In this document: positions 7,611 to 19,921 of the stretch, piece by piece | How positions within the stretch are numbered: position 1 is the first letter of the stretch | Layout of the letters: each line of letters opens with the position of its first letter | From: Pseudonocardia sp. | Lineage (GTDB): Bacteria > Actinomycetota > Actinomycetes > Mycobacteriales > Pseudonocardiaceae | Direction: 5' to 3' | Length of the DNA: 53,496 bases | Assembly: GCF_025965585.1 (NCBI RefSeq) | Contig: NZ_JAOPWR010000202.1 | Location: forward strand, 1-53,496 | The notes under the pieces: generated by a model | Seen by the model: the letters and a program-made list of their open reading frames with translations, nothing else | The model's database searches: none | Told to the model about the DNA's origin: nothing | Program-made: the position numbers and the translations under genes

Positions 7611-8603
7611 TCATGAGAGGAGGAGCTCCTCGTCCTCCGGGGTCAGGCCCGCCACACGGGGGCGGTCGGGGCCGAGGGCGTGCTCGTGGGCCAGGGAGTC
7701 GCGCGCCGTCTCGGCGATCGGGCGGCAGCGCAGGCCGGCCGCCGCCGCGGCGGAGGTGTCGTGGGCCGTCATCCCGCGGTGGGTCGGCGGGAGCCACAGC
7801 GGCAGCGAGCGCGGGCCCGACCACGGTGTCACGCCCGCTGCCGTGAGGGTCTCGGGCGTGACGGGCACCCGTTCCAGGTCCGGCGCCCCGACCGCGGCGG
7901 CCACCTCGTCGAGCAGCGCGCCGAGCGTGGTCCGCGGGCCGCTCCCGTCGAACGTGCCGGTCAGGCCGTCCTCGCCGGCGCGGACGATCCAGTCGGCGAG
8001 GTCCCGCACGTCCACGATCTGGGCGGGCTGGCCGGGGTCGTCGGGCACCACCGCCCGCCCGCCGCGGGCGAACCGCTGCGGCCAGTAGCCGAAGCGGTCG
8101 CTGCGGTCGCCGGAGCCGCAGATCAGGCCGGCCCGCACGACGAACGCGCGGTCGCCCACCGCGTCCCGGACGGCGTTCTCGGACGCCACCTTGATGGCGC
8201 CGTAGGCGTCGGGGTCGTCGGCGGCCGAACGGCCGTGGGCAGCCTCGCGGGGCGGGAGCAGCGGGGCGTCGACGCCCTGCCCGACCGGCCCCGGATCGGC
8301 GTAGACGCTGATCGACGACACGAACGTCCAGTGGCCGGCCGTCGCGCCCAGGGCGTCCAGGGCGTCGTGCACCCACGGCAGCGACATCGTGGCGACGTCC
8401 ACCACGGCGTCGAACCGCTCGCCGCGCAGCGGGTCGAGCGCTTCGGGCTCGTCGCGGTCGACCGGAACGAGCGTGGCGCCCTCGGGCACCGGGCCGGACG
8501 CTCCGCGTGCCGCGCACACCACCTCGTGGCCACGTCCGAGGGCGGCCTCCGCCACCGCTGCGGACAGGAAACGCGTTCCTCCGAGCACCAGCCAACGACC
8601 CAT
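7611..8603 (-). CDS. NAD-dependent epimerase/dehydratase-like protein
   Basis: A 330-residue extended-SDR protein with a Rossmann nucleotide-binding domain. The glycine motif reads LGGTRFLS (about 7-14), so the third glycine of the usual GGTxFxG is serine. FVSSISVYAD (about 100-109) gives the catalytic serine region and DAYGAIKVASE the YxxxK pair. These changes resemble the atypical epimerase subgroup common in actinobacteria, often annotated as reductases. ATG 8603 is chosen because the Rossmann strand MGRWLVLGGT starts there; an in-frame GTG 12 codons upstream would add an unlikely Pro/Gly leader. Substrate unknown. It is divergent from purS. Confidence 0.82.
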   Translation of the reverse strand: MGRWLVLGGTRFLSAAVAEAALGRGHEVVCAARGASGPVPEGATLVPVDRDEPEALDPLRGERFDAVVDVATMSLPWVHDALDALGATAGHWTFVSSISVYADPGPVGQGVDAPLLPPREAAHGRSAADDPDAYGAIKVASENAVRDAVGDRAFVVRAGLICGSGDRSDRFGYWPQRFARGGRAVVPDDPGQPAQIVDVRDLADWIVRAGEDGLTGTFDGSGPRTTLGALLDEVAAAVGAPDLERVPVTPETLTAAGVTPWSGPRSLPLWLPPTHRGMTAHDTSAAAAAGLRCRPIAETARDSLAHEHALGPDRPRVAGLTPEDEELLLS

Positions 8604-8707
8604 GCGGCCAGGCTCACCGACCGGGACGCCGGGGGTCAACGCCGTTCGCTGTCGGCGCGACGCCGCGCCCCCGTGCAGCTCCTGGCGACCCTCCTCGACC
8701 GAGAACG

Positions 8708-8713
8708 TAGGCT
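8708..8713 (+). promoter_or_regulatory. Candidate -10 hexamer of purS
   Basis: TAGGCT lies 6 nt before the GTG at 8720, in the context CGTAGGCT. The same CGTAGGCT occurs at 13131-13138 in front of purL, 8 nt before its GTG. No Shine-Dalgarno sequence separates either from its start codon, so both genes may be leaderless. Confidence 0.45.
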
Positions 8714-8719
8714 CACCCC

Positions 8720-8953
8720 GTGGTCAGAGTGGTGGTGGACGTGATGCCCAAGCCCGAGATCCTCGACCCCCAGGGTCAGGCAGTGGCGGGGGCGCTGGTG
8801 CGGCTCGGTGTCGCCGGTGTCGCGGACGTGCGGCAGGGCAAGCACTTCGAGCTCGAGGTCGACGACGCGGTGGACGATGCGACGCTGCACCGCATCGCGG
8901 GTGAGCTGCTGGCGAACCCCGTGATCGAGGACTGGGTCGTGAGCCGGGTATGA
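8720..8953 (+). CDS. purS: FGAM synthase subunit PurS
   Basis: A 77-residue subunit of the three-part formylglycinamidine ribonucleotide synthase, bridging PurL and PurQ so that ammonia made by PurQ reaches the PurL active site. The sequence [20 protein letters not shown], then [13 protein letters not shown], is the typical PurS alternating strand-helix pattern, and length is normal (about 80). Start GTG 8720 gives the expected first beta strand. The stop overlaps purQ by 4 nt (ATGA), so the two subunits are probably made in fixed ratio by coupled translation. purL, the third subunit, lies 3.5 kb downstream after the signalling cassette. Confidence 0.93.
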   Translation: MVRVVVDVMPKPEILDPQGQAVAGALVRLGVAGVADVRQGKHFELEVDDAVDDATLHRIAGELLANPVIEDWVVSRV

Positions 8954-9621
8954 GGATCGGCGTCATCACCTTCCCGGGCACCCTCGACGACGTCGACGCG
9001 GCCCGTGCCGTGCGCTACGCGGGCGCCGAGGCCGTCGCGTTGTGGCACGCCGACCGCGACCTCAAGGGCGTCGACGCCGTGGTCGTGCCCGGTGGCTTCT
9101 CCTACGGCGACTACCTGCGCGCCGGCGCCATCGCGAGCATCGCCCCGATCATGACCGAGGTCGTGGCCGCGGCCGGGCGCGCGATGCCGGTGCTCGGCAT
9201 CTGCAACGGCTTCCAGATCCTCTGCGAGGCGGGGCTGCTGCCCGGGGCGCTCGTGCGCAACGCGGGCCTGCACTTCGTCTGCCGCGATCAGAGGCTGCGC
9301 CTCGAGACGAGCTCCACCTCGTGGACCGGCGACCTGACCGCGGGCCAGGAGATCCTCGTCCCCATCAAGAACGCGGAGGGCCGCTACGTCGCCGACGCCG
9401 CCACGCTCGCTGAGCTCGAGGACGCCGGCCGCGTGGTGTTCCGGTACGTGGGCGGCAACCCGAACGGTGCGATGAACGACATCGCCGGGATCAGCTCGGC
9501 CGACGGCCGCGTGGTGGGTCTCATGCCGCATCCCGAGCACGCCATCGACACTCTGACCGGCCCGTCCACCGACGGTCTCGGACTGTTCACGTCCGTGCTG
9601 CGGGCCGCTGCAGCGGCGTGA
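8950..9621 (+). CDS. purQ: FGAM synthase glutaminase subunit PurQ
   Basis: Class I glutamine amidotransferase of 223 residues that hydrolyses glutamine and hands ammonia to PurL. The catalytic triad is visible: nucleophile Cys85 in [10 protein letters not shown], then His194 and Glu196 in MPHPEHAID. The oxyanion-strand [19 protein letters not shown] (about 44-62) is also conserved. Length is that of the small separate PurQ found in Gram-positive bacteria rather than the domain fused in large PurL. The ATG overlaps the purS stop. A spacer of 97 nt follows before the signalling cassette. Confidence 0.95.
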   Translation: MRIGVITFPGTLDDVDAARAVRYAGAEAVALWHADRDLKGVDAVVVPGGFSYGDYLRAGAIASIAPIMTEVVAAAGRAMPVLGICNGFQILCEAGLLPGALVRNAGLHFVCRDQRLRLETSSTSWTGDLTAGQEILVPIKNAEGRYVADAATLAELEDAGRVVFRYVGGNPNGAMNDIAGISSADGRVVGLMPHPEHAIDTLTGPSTDGLGLFTSVLRAAAAA

Positions 9622-9718
9622 TCCGCGCTCCGCGCTGCGCGTGGGCGGCAGTGGGCCCTACTCTCACCTTCCCGCCGTCCGACCGGTGCTGATGCGGGTG
9701 CCGCGAGGAGGCCGCTGA

Positions 9719-10897
9719 GTGAGTCGTAGTGAACGGACCAGCCGCGTCCACCACGTGCTGCTGGTCGAGGACGACCCGGGCGACGCCTTCCTCGTTGCCG
9801 AGCTGCTCGCCGAGGTCGATCCGGAGCTCGCGCTCACCATCACCGAGTCGATGCCCGACGCGCTCGAACACGTCGCGAAGTGCGACTGCGTCCTGCTCGA
9901 CCTGAACCTGCCCGGCACCCAGGGGCTCGACGGCCTGCGGGCGGTGCTGCGCGCCGACGACAAGGCCGCGGTGTGCGTCCTGACCGGTCTCGACGACGAG
10001 CACCTCGGCACCGCCGCGGTGGCCGCCGGCGCCCAGGACTATCTCGTCAAGGGGCAGGTCGACGGCCCGGTGCTGATCCGTTCCATCCGCTACGCCGTCG
10101 AGCGGAGGCGCGCGGAGAGCAGCCTCCTGCGTCTGCGCGAGGAGGAGCTGGCCGCCGCGGAGTCGGTACGGCTCGAGCGCGGCCTGCTGCCCTCGCCGCT
10201 GCTCGCGGGCAGCGCGGTGCAGGCGCGGTCGTTCTACCGCTCCGGGCGCACGCGGGCCGTGCTCGGCGGCGACTTCTTCGACGCCGTCCTCGGCCCGAAC
10301 GGCACGGTCCACGCGATCATCGGCGACGTGTGCGGGCACGGGCCCGACGAGGCCGCCCTCGGGGCACTGCTGCGCGTGTCGTGGCGGGCGCTGGTGCTCG
10401 CGGGCGTCGACGAGGCCCAGGTGCTGCCGAAGCTGCAGCAGGTGCTGGTCAGCGAGCGGCACGAGCAGAACCTGTTCACCACCGTGTCCACCGTCGCGAT
10501 CACCCCCGGTGCCGGCGGCCGGGCCGAGGCGCTCGTGCGGCTCGCCGGGCACCCACCGCCCGTGGCGCTGCGTCCCGCGCCACTCGCGCTCGCGCCCACC
10601 GTCGGGCTGCCGCTGGGCATCCACCCCGAGGCGAGCTGGGAGGCGCTGCACGTGGTGCTGGACGAGGATTGGGTGCTGCTGCTCTACACCGACGGGCTGA
10701 TCGAGGGCGCCGGCCCGGTCCCGGGCGAGCTGCTCTGGCCGGAGGGACTGGTCGAGCTGCTGCGCCAGAAGTGCGACACCGACCTGGATGACCTGCCCTC
10801 GCGCCTGGTCGAGGACGCCGTGCGGTTCAACGGCGGCCCGCTGCTCGACGACGTCGCGATCCTCGTGCTGTCCGGCCTGCCGGTGGTGGGCCCGTGA
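9719..10897 (+). CDS. Response regulator with PP2C-type (RsbU-like) phosphatase domain
   Basis: A 392-residue two-domain protein. Residues about 10-125 are a receiver domain: acidic pocket Glu17-Asp18-Asp19, phospho-acceptor Asp61 in VLLDLNLPG, and the conserved lysine in DYLVKGQ (about 111-117). A short coiled linker (RRRAESSLLRLREEELAAAE) leads to a SpoIIE/PP2C_SIG Ser/Thr phosphatase domain (about 160-390), with metal-binding aspartates in GGDFFD, GDVCGHG, YTDGLIEG and LLDDVAI. This is the layout of phosphatases that reverse anti-sigma-antagonist phosphorylation in partner-switch pathways. GTG 9719 follows AGGAGG with 7 nt spacing. Stop overlaps the kinase gene start (GTGA). A partner anti-sigma antagonist is not in the window. 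Confidence 0.92.
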   Translation: MSRSERTSRVHHVLLVEDDPGDAFLVAELLAEVDPELALTITESMPDALEHVAKCDCVLLDLNLPGTQGLDGLRAVLRADDKAAVCVLTGLDDEHLGTAAVAAGAQDYLVKGQVDGPVLIRSIRYAVERRRAESSLLRLREEELAAAESVRLERGLLPSPLLAGSAVQARSFYRSGRTRAVLGGDFFDAVLGPNGTVHAIIGDVCGHGPDEAALGALLRVSWRALVLAGVDEAQVLPKLQQVLVSERHEQNLFTTVSTVAITPGAGGRAEALVRLAGHPPPVALRPAPLALAPTVGLPLGIHPEASWEALHVVLDEDWVLLLYTDGLIEGAGPVPGELLWPEGLVELLRQKCDTDLDDLPSRLVEDAVRFNGGPLLDDVAILVLSGLPVVGP

Positions 10898-12468
10898 CCG
10901 TCGACGCACCTGTCCGGCGGCGGGTGCTGACGCCGCGCCGCACCGGGGCGGGCGAGCGGCGCTGGCCGTTGTCGCGGATCTTCATGGTCGGCGCGTCGGT
11001 GGCGGCGCTCGTCTCGATCGCGGCCGTCGTGCTGGGTGCGCTGGCGCTGTCTCGCCTCACCGCCGCGCGCAGCGCACTGCTCGACGTGGCCGTCCCGGCC
11101 GTGATCTCGGCCCAGCAGCTCTCCGGTGCCCTGGTCGACCAGGAGACCGGCGTGCGCGGGTTCGGGCTGACGGGCCGCCAGGACTTCCTGGACCCCTACC
11201 GGTCCGGTCGGAGCACCGAGGGCGCCCAGGTGGCCGCTGTGCGGAGCCTCGCCGCCGCCGGAGGGTTCCGCCAGGTCCTCACCGATCTCGACTCCGTCGA
11301 GCAGGCGATGACGGACTGGCGCACGGGCTACGCCGAGCCGGTGCTCGCAAAGGCCCCTGCCGCCCCGGGACCCGACACCGGGCGGACGCTCTTCGACCGG
11401 GTGCGATCGGCGGTGAGCACCCTGCAGGCCGACCTCGACGTGCAGCGCGTGGCCGCGCGGGACCGGCTCAACGCGGCGGCGGCGTTCCTCACCGGGGTGG
11501 GCATCGCGATCGCCGTCGTGTTCGCCGTGTTCCTCGCGGCCGCCGCGGTCGGGCTGCGCCACGCAGTGCTGCGCCCCGTCTCGGACCTCGCCGAGAAGGT
11601 GCGCGCCGTCGTCTCCGGTGACGTCCAGCGGCCGGTGCGGGCCACCGGGCCGCGGGAGATCACCGAGCTGGGCGAGGACGTCGAGGCGATGCGGGTGCAC
11701 ATCCTCGCCGACCTCGACGACGTCCAGCGGGCCAACCGCCGCCTCGACGAGCAGACGCGCGAGCTGGAGCGCTCCAACCGCGACCTCGAGCAGTTCGCCT
11801 ACGTCGCCAGCCACGACCTCCAGGAGCCGCTGCGGAAGGTGTCGAGCTTCTGCCAGCTGCTGCAGCGGCGGTACGGCGGGCAGCTCGACGAGCGCGCCGA
11901 CCAGTACATCGAGTTCGCCGTCGACGGCGCGTCCCGGATGCAGCGGCTGATCAACGACCTGCTCGCGTTCTCCCGGGTCGGCCGCACCACCGAGGGCTTC
12001 GTCCCCGTCGACCTGGGTGCGGTGGCCAAGGCTGCCGCGACGCAGCTCGAGAACGCCCGCGCCGAGGCCGACGGCGAGATCCGGATCGGCGAGCTGCCCA
12101 CCGTGTCCGGCGACCTCTCGCTGCTGCGCCAGCTGCTGGTCAACCTGGTCGGCAACGCCCTGAAGTTCCACCGCGCGGGCGTCCCCCCGCTGGTCGCCGT
12201 GTCGTCGCAGCCCGTCGAGGACGGCTGGGAGATCGCGGTGGCCGACAACGGCATCGGCATCGAGCCCGAGTACGCCGACAAGGTGTTCGTGATCTTCCAG
12301 CGGCTGCACGGCCGGGACGTCTACCCGGGCACGGGCATCGGGCTGTCGCTGGCCAAGAAGATCGTCGAGTTCCACGGCGGCCGCATCTGCATCGATGCCC
12401 CCGACGGGCCGGGCACGGTCGTCCGTGTCACCCTGCCCGCTGTCCCTGCTCCCGAGGAGAGCCCATGA
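10894..12468 (+). CDS. CHASE3-HAMP sensor histidine kinase (phytochrome-kinase type)
   Basis: A 524-residue membrane kinase. Transmembrane helix 1 spans about 28-53; a CHASE3 extracellular sensor follows, with the family pattern GALVDQETGVRGFGLTGRQ (about 79-97); helix 2 spans about 200-222; HAMP to about 275. The dimerisation box is FAYVASHDLQEPLRKV with phospho-accepting His307. The HATPase domain has N-box NLVGNALKFH, G1 VADNGIGIEP and G2 GTGIGLSLAKKI. The HDLQEPLR box is the type seen in kinases that pair with Rcp1-like single-domain regulators, one of which follows directly. The GTG overlaps the upstream stop, and its own stop overlaps the next start, so all three genes form one coupled unit. 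Confidence 0.93.
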   Translation: MTVDAPVRRRVLTPRRTGAGERRWPLSRIFMVGASVAALVSIAAVVLGALALSRLTAARSALLDVAVPAVISAQQLSGALVDQETGVRGFGLTGRQDFLDPYRSGRSTEGAQVAAVRSLAAAGGFRQVLTDLDSVEQAMTDWRTGYAEPVLAKAPAAPGPDTGRTLFDRVRSAVSTLQADLDVQRVAARDRLNAAAAFLTGVGIAIAVVFAVFLAAAAVGLRHAVLRPVSDLAEKVRAVVSGDVQRPVRATGPREITELGEDVEAMRVHILADLDDVQRANRRLDEQTRELERSNRDLEQFAYVASHDLQEPLRKVSSFCQLLQRRYGGQLDERADQYIEFAVDGASRMQRLINDLLAFSRVGRTTEGFVPVDLGAVAKAAATQLENARAEADGEIRIGELPTVSGDLSLLRQLLVNLVGNALKFHRAGVPPLVAVSSQPVEDGWEIAVADNGIGIEPEYADKVFVIFQRLHGRDVYPGTGIGLSLAKKIVEFHGGRICIDAPDGPGTVVRVTLPAVPAPEESP

Positions 12469-12911
12469 CCGACCCCGACCCCCGCGTCGTGAACGTGCTG
12501 CTGGTGGAGGACGACCCCGGCGACGTCCTGATGACACGCGAGGCCTTCGAGGAGTACCTGCACAACCGGCTCGACGTGGTGACCGACGGCGCGGCGGCGC
12601 TGTCCTACCTCCGCAAGGAGGAGCCCTACACCGACGTCCCGCGGCCGGACCTGATCCTGCTCGACCTGAACCTGCCGCGCCGCGACGGGCGCGAGGTGCT
12701 GGAGGAGGTCAAGGCCGACCCGGCGCTCCAGCACATCCCGGTGATCGTGCTGACCACCTCGCAGGCCGAGGAGGACGTGCTGCGCAGCTACCAGTTGCAC
12801 GCCAACGCCTACGTCACCAAGCCCGTCGACTTCGACAGCTTCATCGAGGCGATCAAGCAGATCGACCACTTCTTCGTGAGCGTGGTGCAGCTGCCGTCGG
12901 GCGGGGCGTGA
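12465..12911 (+). CDS. Single-domain response regulator (Rcp1-like)
   Basis: A 148-residue stand-alone receiver domain with no output domain. Acidic pocket Glu15-Asp16-Asp17 in [10 protein letters not shown], phospho-acceptor Asp67 in [13 protein letters not shown], Thr in [10 protein letters not shown], and lysine in AYVTKPVDF are all present. The [16 protein letters not shown] stretch is characteristic of Rcp1/CheY-like regulators paired with phytochrome-type kinases. The ATG overlaps the kinase stop (ATGA). It may act by protein contact, possibly competing with the receiver of the PP2C protein for phosphate from the shared kinase; that part is inference. The 235-nt gap before purL contains only a promoter candidate. 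Confidence 0.92.
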   Translation: MTDPDPRVVNVLLVEDDPGDVLMTREAFEEYLHNRLDVVTDGAAALSYLRKEEPYTDVPRPDLILLDLNLPRRDGREVLEEVKADPALQHIPVIVLTTSQAEEDVLRSYQLHANAYVTKPVDFDSFIEAIKQIDHFFVSVVQLPSGGA

Positions 12912-13132
12912 CGCGACCGGAGCCGGTCTCACCGTCCCGAACGGGCCGCTGACGGATCCGGGTCACGCAGGGCGTCCTCGATGTCTGGCGGTGTGCGCCT
13001 GTCGCACGGTGCTCCTGTTCGCCGGGCTACGGCGGTATGTCGGGACACGCTCCGGGGCCTGTCACCGGCGCGGAACCGCCGTCATCAGTCCTGACGACCA
13101 CGGTCAGACGCGGAGCGCGCGCAGCGGTTCCG

Positions 13133-13138
13133 TAGGCT
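13133..13138 (+). promoter_or_regulatory. Candidate -10 hexamer of purL
   Basis: TAGGCT within CGTAGGCT, 8 nt before the purL GTG at 13147; identical 8-mer to that before purS. The intervening GGGGAGTC is purine-rich (GGGGAG 2 nt from the start is too close for a normal ribosome binding site), so a leaderless start is likely. Confidence 0.45.
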
Positions 13139-13146
13139 GGGGAGTC

Positions 13147-15444
<2,298 letters not shown>

Positions 15445-15455
15445 CCCGTTTCCGG

Positions 15456-15479
15456 GCACCTGTCCGAACGGACGGGTGC
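15456..15479 (+). terminator. Hairpin following purL
   Basis: GCACCTGTCCG (15456-15466) and CGGACGGGTGC (15469-15479) are inverted copies with one mismatch. The stem starts 11 nt after the purL stop and lies before the next gene's start at 15506. A role in ending or stabilising the purL transcript is likely; no T tract follows. Confidence 0.5.
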
Positions 15480-15505
15480 TCCCGCTCTCGGTTACCGTCG
15501 CGGGC

Positions 15506-15862
15506 GTGGTTGCCGAATCCGCCGACGCCGACCGGGACGGCGTTCTCGCGTGGCTGAACGGGGGTCCGACCCCCGACAGGCCGGTGCTGCGTGCGGCCGT
15601 CAAGGAGAGCCTGGCCGCCCTCGTCGAGGCCGCGCCGGGACGCAGCGTCGAGGTTCGGGTTCCGCCGTTCGGAGCAGTGCAGTGCGTCATGGGCCCGCGG
15701 CACGGCCGCGGCACCCCGCCCAACGTGGTGGAGGCCGATCCCCGTACCTGGCTCTCACTGGTCACCGGTCGTATGACCTGGGCCGATGCCCTGGCAGGCG
15801 GATGGCTGAGCGCATCCGGTACCCGAACGGGTGAGGTCGCCCGGCTGCTCCCGCTGGGTTGA
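15506..15862 (+). CDS. Sterol-carrier (SCP2)-like small protein
   Basis: A 118-residue cytosolic protein recognised by its pattern: SVEVRVPPFGAVQC, then GTPPNVVEADPRTWLSLVTG and TWADALAGGWLSASGTR. The tail, where a W-L or W-x-x-L helix precedes a hydrophobic patch ending in GEVARLLPL, is typical of the sterol carrier family protein found next to purL in many actinobacteria. The ligand is unknown and no enzyme residues are visible. GTG 15506 is chosen because the preceding stretch holds the purL hairpin; there is no strong ribosome binding site. Linkage to purL is positional and conserved in related genomes by recollection, not by search. Confidence 0.72.
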   Translation: MVAESADADRDGVLAWLNGGPTPDRPVLRAAVKESLAALVEAAPGRSVEVRVPPFGAVQCVMGPRHGRGTPPNVVEADPRTWLSLVTGRMTWADALAGGWLSASGTRTGEVARLLPLG

Positions 15863-15992
15863 TACGAACGGGTTGCCCCGCGTTCCCCAGAGGTGGACAC
15901 GGACAACACGTGGTGGCGCAAACGGCCGGTGGCGCGGAAACTTGCTCCGATCAGGGTATGCCTTGACCGATCGGGCGACGGGAGGTGGCGGT

Positions 15993-18164
15993 GTGGTCGC
16001 GCCGCGAGGCCTTCCTGATCCCATCCGCGTCACGCCGCCGGTGCCCTTCCCCCGTCTCGCGGACGATCCCGCCCCCCTGCCCGACGCGATCGCGCGGCTG
16101 GCGGTGCGGTGGGCGGCGCTCGCCCCGCCCGGTCCCGAGCGCCCCGATGTCGCCGAGCACCTCGCCACGGTCCTGCGCAAGCTGACCGCGGTGCTGCGCG
16201 CCGAGCCGTTCCGGGCGCCCGCGGCACGTGACATCGGGGCGGACGTGCTGGCCTCGGGCGTGTGCGGGGACCCGCTCACCGACCCCGTCGAGGACCTCCT
16301 GCCCGCCTGCTCCCGGCTGCTGCGGGGCAGCGCGGTGACGCTCGGCGCGTCCGGTCCGGAGGGCGGCACGAGGCTGATGGAGGCGCTCGACGAGATGGTG
16401 GCGGGCTTCGCGCGGGCGCTGGCCGGCGCGGGCTCCGGCGTCCGTCCCCCGCCGGAGGCCCTCGGCGGCGTCGACCCGGTGCTGATGGTGGACGACCGGC
16501 ACTACCGCGCCCTCTACGAGCAGGGCGCGGTCGGGATGTGCTTCGCGACGCTCGACGGCCACGTCGTCGACGCCAACCCGGCACTGTGCCGGATGCTCGG
16601 GATGGACGCGCTGGTGCACCCGCAGCCGCTGTCGGACTTCATCCACCCCGACGACCTGCCCGACATCATCGAGCGCTACCACCGGATCGTCCGGGCCGAA
16701 CCCGAGACGATGCGCACCGAGGTGCGGCTCGTCCGGCCCGACTCCGGCGTGATCTGGGTCCAGATGACGGCGTCGCTTGTGCTGCACGACGACGGCACCC
16801 CGTCGCACCTGATGGCCGTCGTCAAGGACACCTCCGAGCGTCGGCGCCAGCGTGCCGGGGTGCCCCGCGCCTCGACACGCGACCAGCTCACCCGGCTCCC
16901 CGGGCCCGCGCTCGCCGAGCAGTGGCTGCACCGCGCGTACGCGCCGGGCGGCGCCACCCGCGTCGGCATCTGCGCGCTGGACCTCGACGGCTTCCAGGCG
17001 GTCAACGACGCGCTCGGCGACGACATCGGCGACCGGCTGCTGCTCGCCGTGGTGGGCAGGCTGCAGCTCGCAGCGGGCGACAACCTCGTCACGCGCGCGG
17101 GCAGCGACGAGTTCACGGTGCTGATGGCCGACCCGGAGAACGTCGCGGACGTCTGCCGCTTCGCCGACCGCCTGCAGGCCACGCTGGCCACCCCGTTCGT
17201 GATCGGCGGGCACACCGTGGGGGTCACCGTCAGCATCGGGGTGGCCGAGGGGGCCACGGCGCGGACGTGTGCGATGGAGATGCGGCGCTCCGCCGAGGTG
17301 GCCCGGTCCTGGGCGAAGGCGATGGGCGGCGGGCGCCGCGTGGTGTTCGACCACCAGCGCGACGCGGGGGAGGCGACCCGGTTCGCGCTGTTGGGCGGAC
17401 TCCGGGGCGGCATCGACCGCTCCGAGTTCCGGCTGGACTACCAGCCGCTCGTCCGCCTGTCCGACGGCAGGCTCACCGGCGTCGAGGCGCTGGTGCGCTG
17501 GCACCATCCCGAGCAGGGGCTGATCGGCCCGGGCCGGTTCATCGAGCTGGCCGAGTACAGCGGCGCGATCGTGCCGCTGGGGCGGTGGGTGCTGCGCACG
17601 GCCTGCGAGCAGGCGGCGGTGTGGTGGGGGGAGCTCGGCGACGAGGCGCCGTACGTCAGCGTCAACGTCTCGCCCGTGCAGCTGGCCGAGTCCGGCTGGC
17701 TGGACGAGGTGATGGCGGTCCTCGGGTCCACCGGGCTGCCACCCCGCAAGCTCCAGCTGGAGATCACCGAGCAGGCGGTGCTCGGGGACGACGCGTCGGT
17801 GACGGACGCGCTGGTCGCCCTGCGCGACGCGGGCGTCCGACTGGCGCTCGACGACTTCGGCACCGGCTACTCCAGCCTGGCCTGGCTGCGCAGGCTGCCG
17901 GTGCACGCGCTGAAGATCGACGGCTCGTTCATCGACGGGCTGCGCAACGCCGCAGCCGACCCCGTCGACACCTCGATCGTGCGGGCACTGATCGACATGG
18001 CCCACGCGCTGGGCCTGGAGGTCACCGCGGAATGGGTGGAGACCACGCTGCAGGGCGACCGTCTGCGCTCGATGGGCTGTGACGTCGGTCAGGGGCGCTG
18101 GTTCGGTGACGCCGGTCCCGGAGAGTGGGTGCCCGGGCTCTGGCGGCGTAGCATCGGCGATTGA
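15993..18164 (+). CDS. PAS-GGDEF-EAL protein, probable c-di-GMP phosphodiesterase
   Basis: A 723-residue soluble protein. After an Ala/Pro-rich region of about 160 residues comes a PAS domain (about 168-285; YRALYEQGAVGMCFATLDG, ending VVKDTSERRR). A GGDEF-like domain (about 295-440) has the signature changed to GSDEF (370-374). The EAL domain (about 455-715) has EALVRWHHP (Glu498), NVSPVQLAE, LEITEQ, DDFGTGYSSL and LKIDGSFI; these keep the metal and catalytic residues, so hydrolysis of c-di-GMP is likely. The altered GGDEF suggests weak or no cyclase activity and perhaps GTP sensing. GTG 15993 follows GGAGG at 7 nt. No N-terminal membrane segment is present. Confidence 0.9.
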   Translation: MVAPRGLPDPIRVTPPVPFPRLADDPAPLPDAIARLAVRWAALAPPGPERPDVAEHLATVLRKLTAVLRAEPFRAPAARDIGADVLASGVCGDPLTDPVEDLLPACSRLLRGSAVTLGASGPEGGTRLMEALDEMVAGFARALAGAGSGVRPPPEALGGVDPVLMVDDRHYRALYEQGAVGMCFATLDGHVVDANPALCRMLGMDALVHPQPLSDFIHPDDLPDIIERYHRIVRAEPETMRTEVRLVRPDSGVIWVQMTASLVLHDDGTPSHLMAVVKDTSERRRQRAGVPRASTRDQLTRLPGPALAEQWLHRAYAPGGATRVGICALDLDGFQAVNDALGDDIGDRLLLAVVGRLQLAAGDNLVTRAGSDEFTVLMADPENVADVCRFADRLQATLATPFVIGGHTVGVTVSIGVAEGATARTCAMEMRRSAEVARSWAKAMGGGRRVVFDHQRDAGEATRFALLGGLRGGIDRSEFRLDYQPLVRLSDGRLTGVEALVRWHHPEQGLIGPGRFIELAEYSGAIVPLGRWVLRTACEQAAVWWGELGDEAPYVSVNVSPVQLAESGWLDEVMAVLGSTGLPPRKLQLEITEQAVLGDDASVTDALVALRDAGVRLALDDFGTGYSSLAWLRRLPVHALKIDGSFIDGLRNAAADPVDTSIVRALIDMAHALGLEVTAEWVETTLQGDRLRSMGCDVGQGRWFGDAGPGEWVPGLWRRSIGD

Positions 18165-18200
18165 TTCGTCCTGCGTCGTCGCTGTGCCTAGGAGTCTGTC

Positions 18201-19817
<1,617 letters not shown>

Positions 19818-19921
19818 CGCAGCGCACCTCGGCCCGGCGGGCCCCACCAGCGGTCCGCTCCAGCACCATCCGCCTTCGGCGGCCACCGCCGACACCACGA
19901 TCCCCGGGAGCCCTACCGACC

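Noticed and set aside
18189-18194. TAGGAG read as a -10 box of purF
   Set aside because: AGGAG is at normal ribosome binding distance (6 nt) from GTG 18201, so it is better read as a Shine-Dalgarno sequence.
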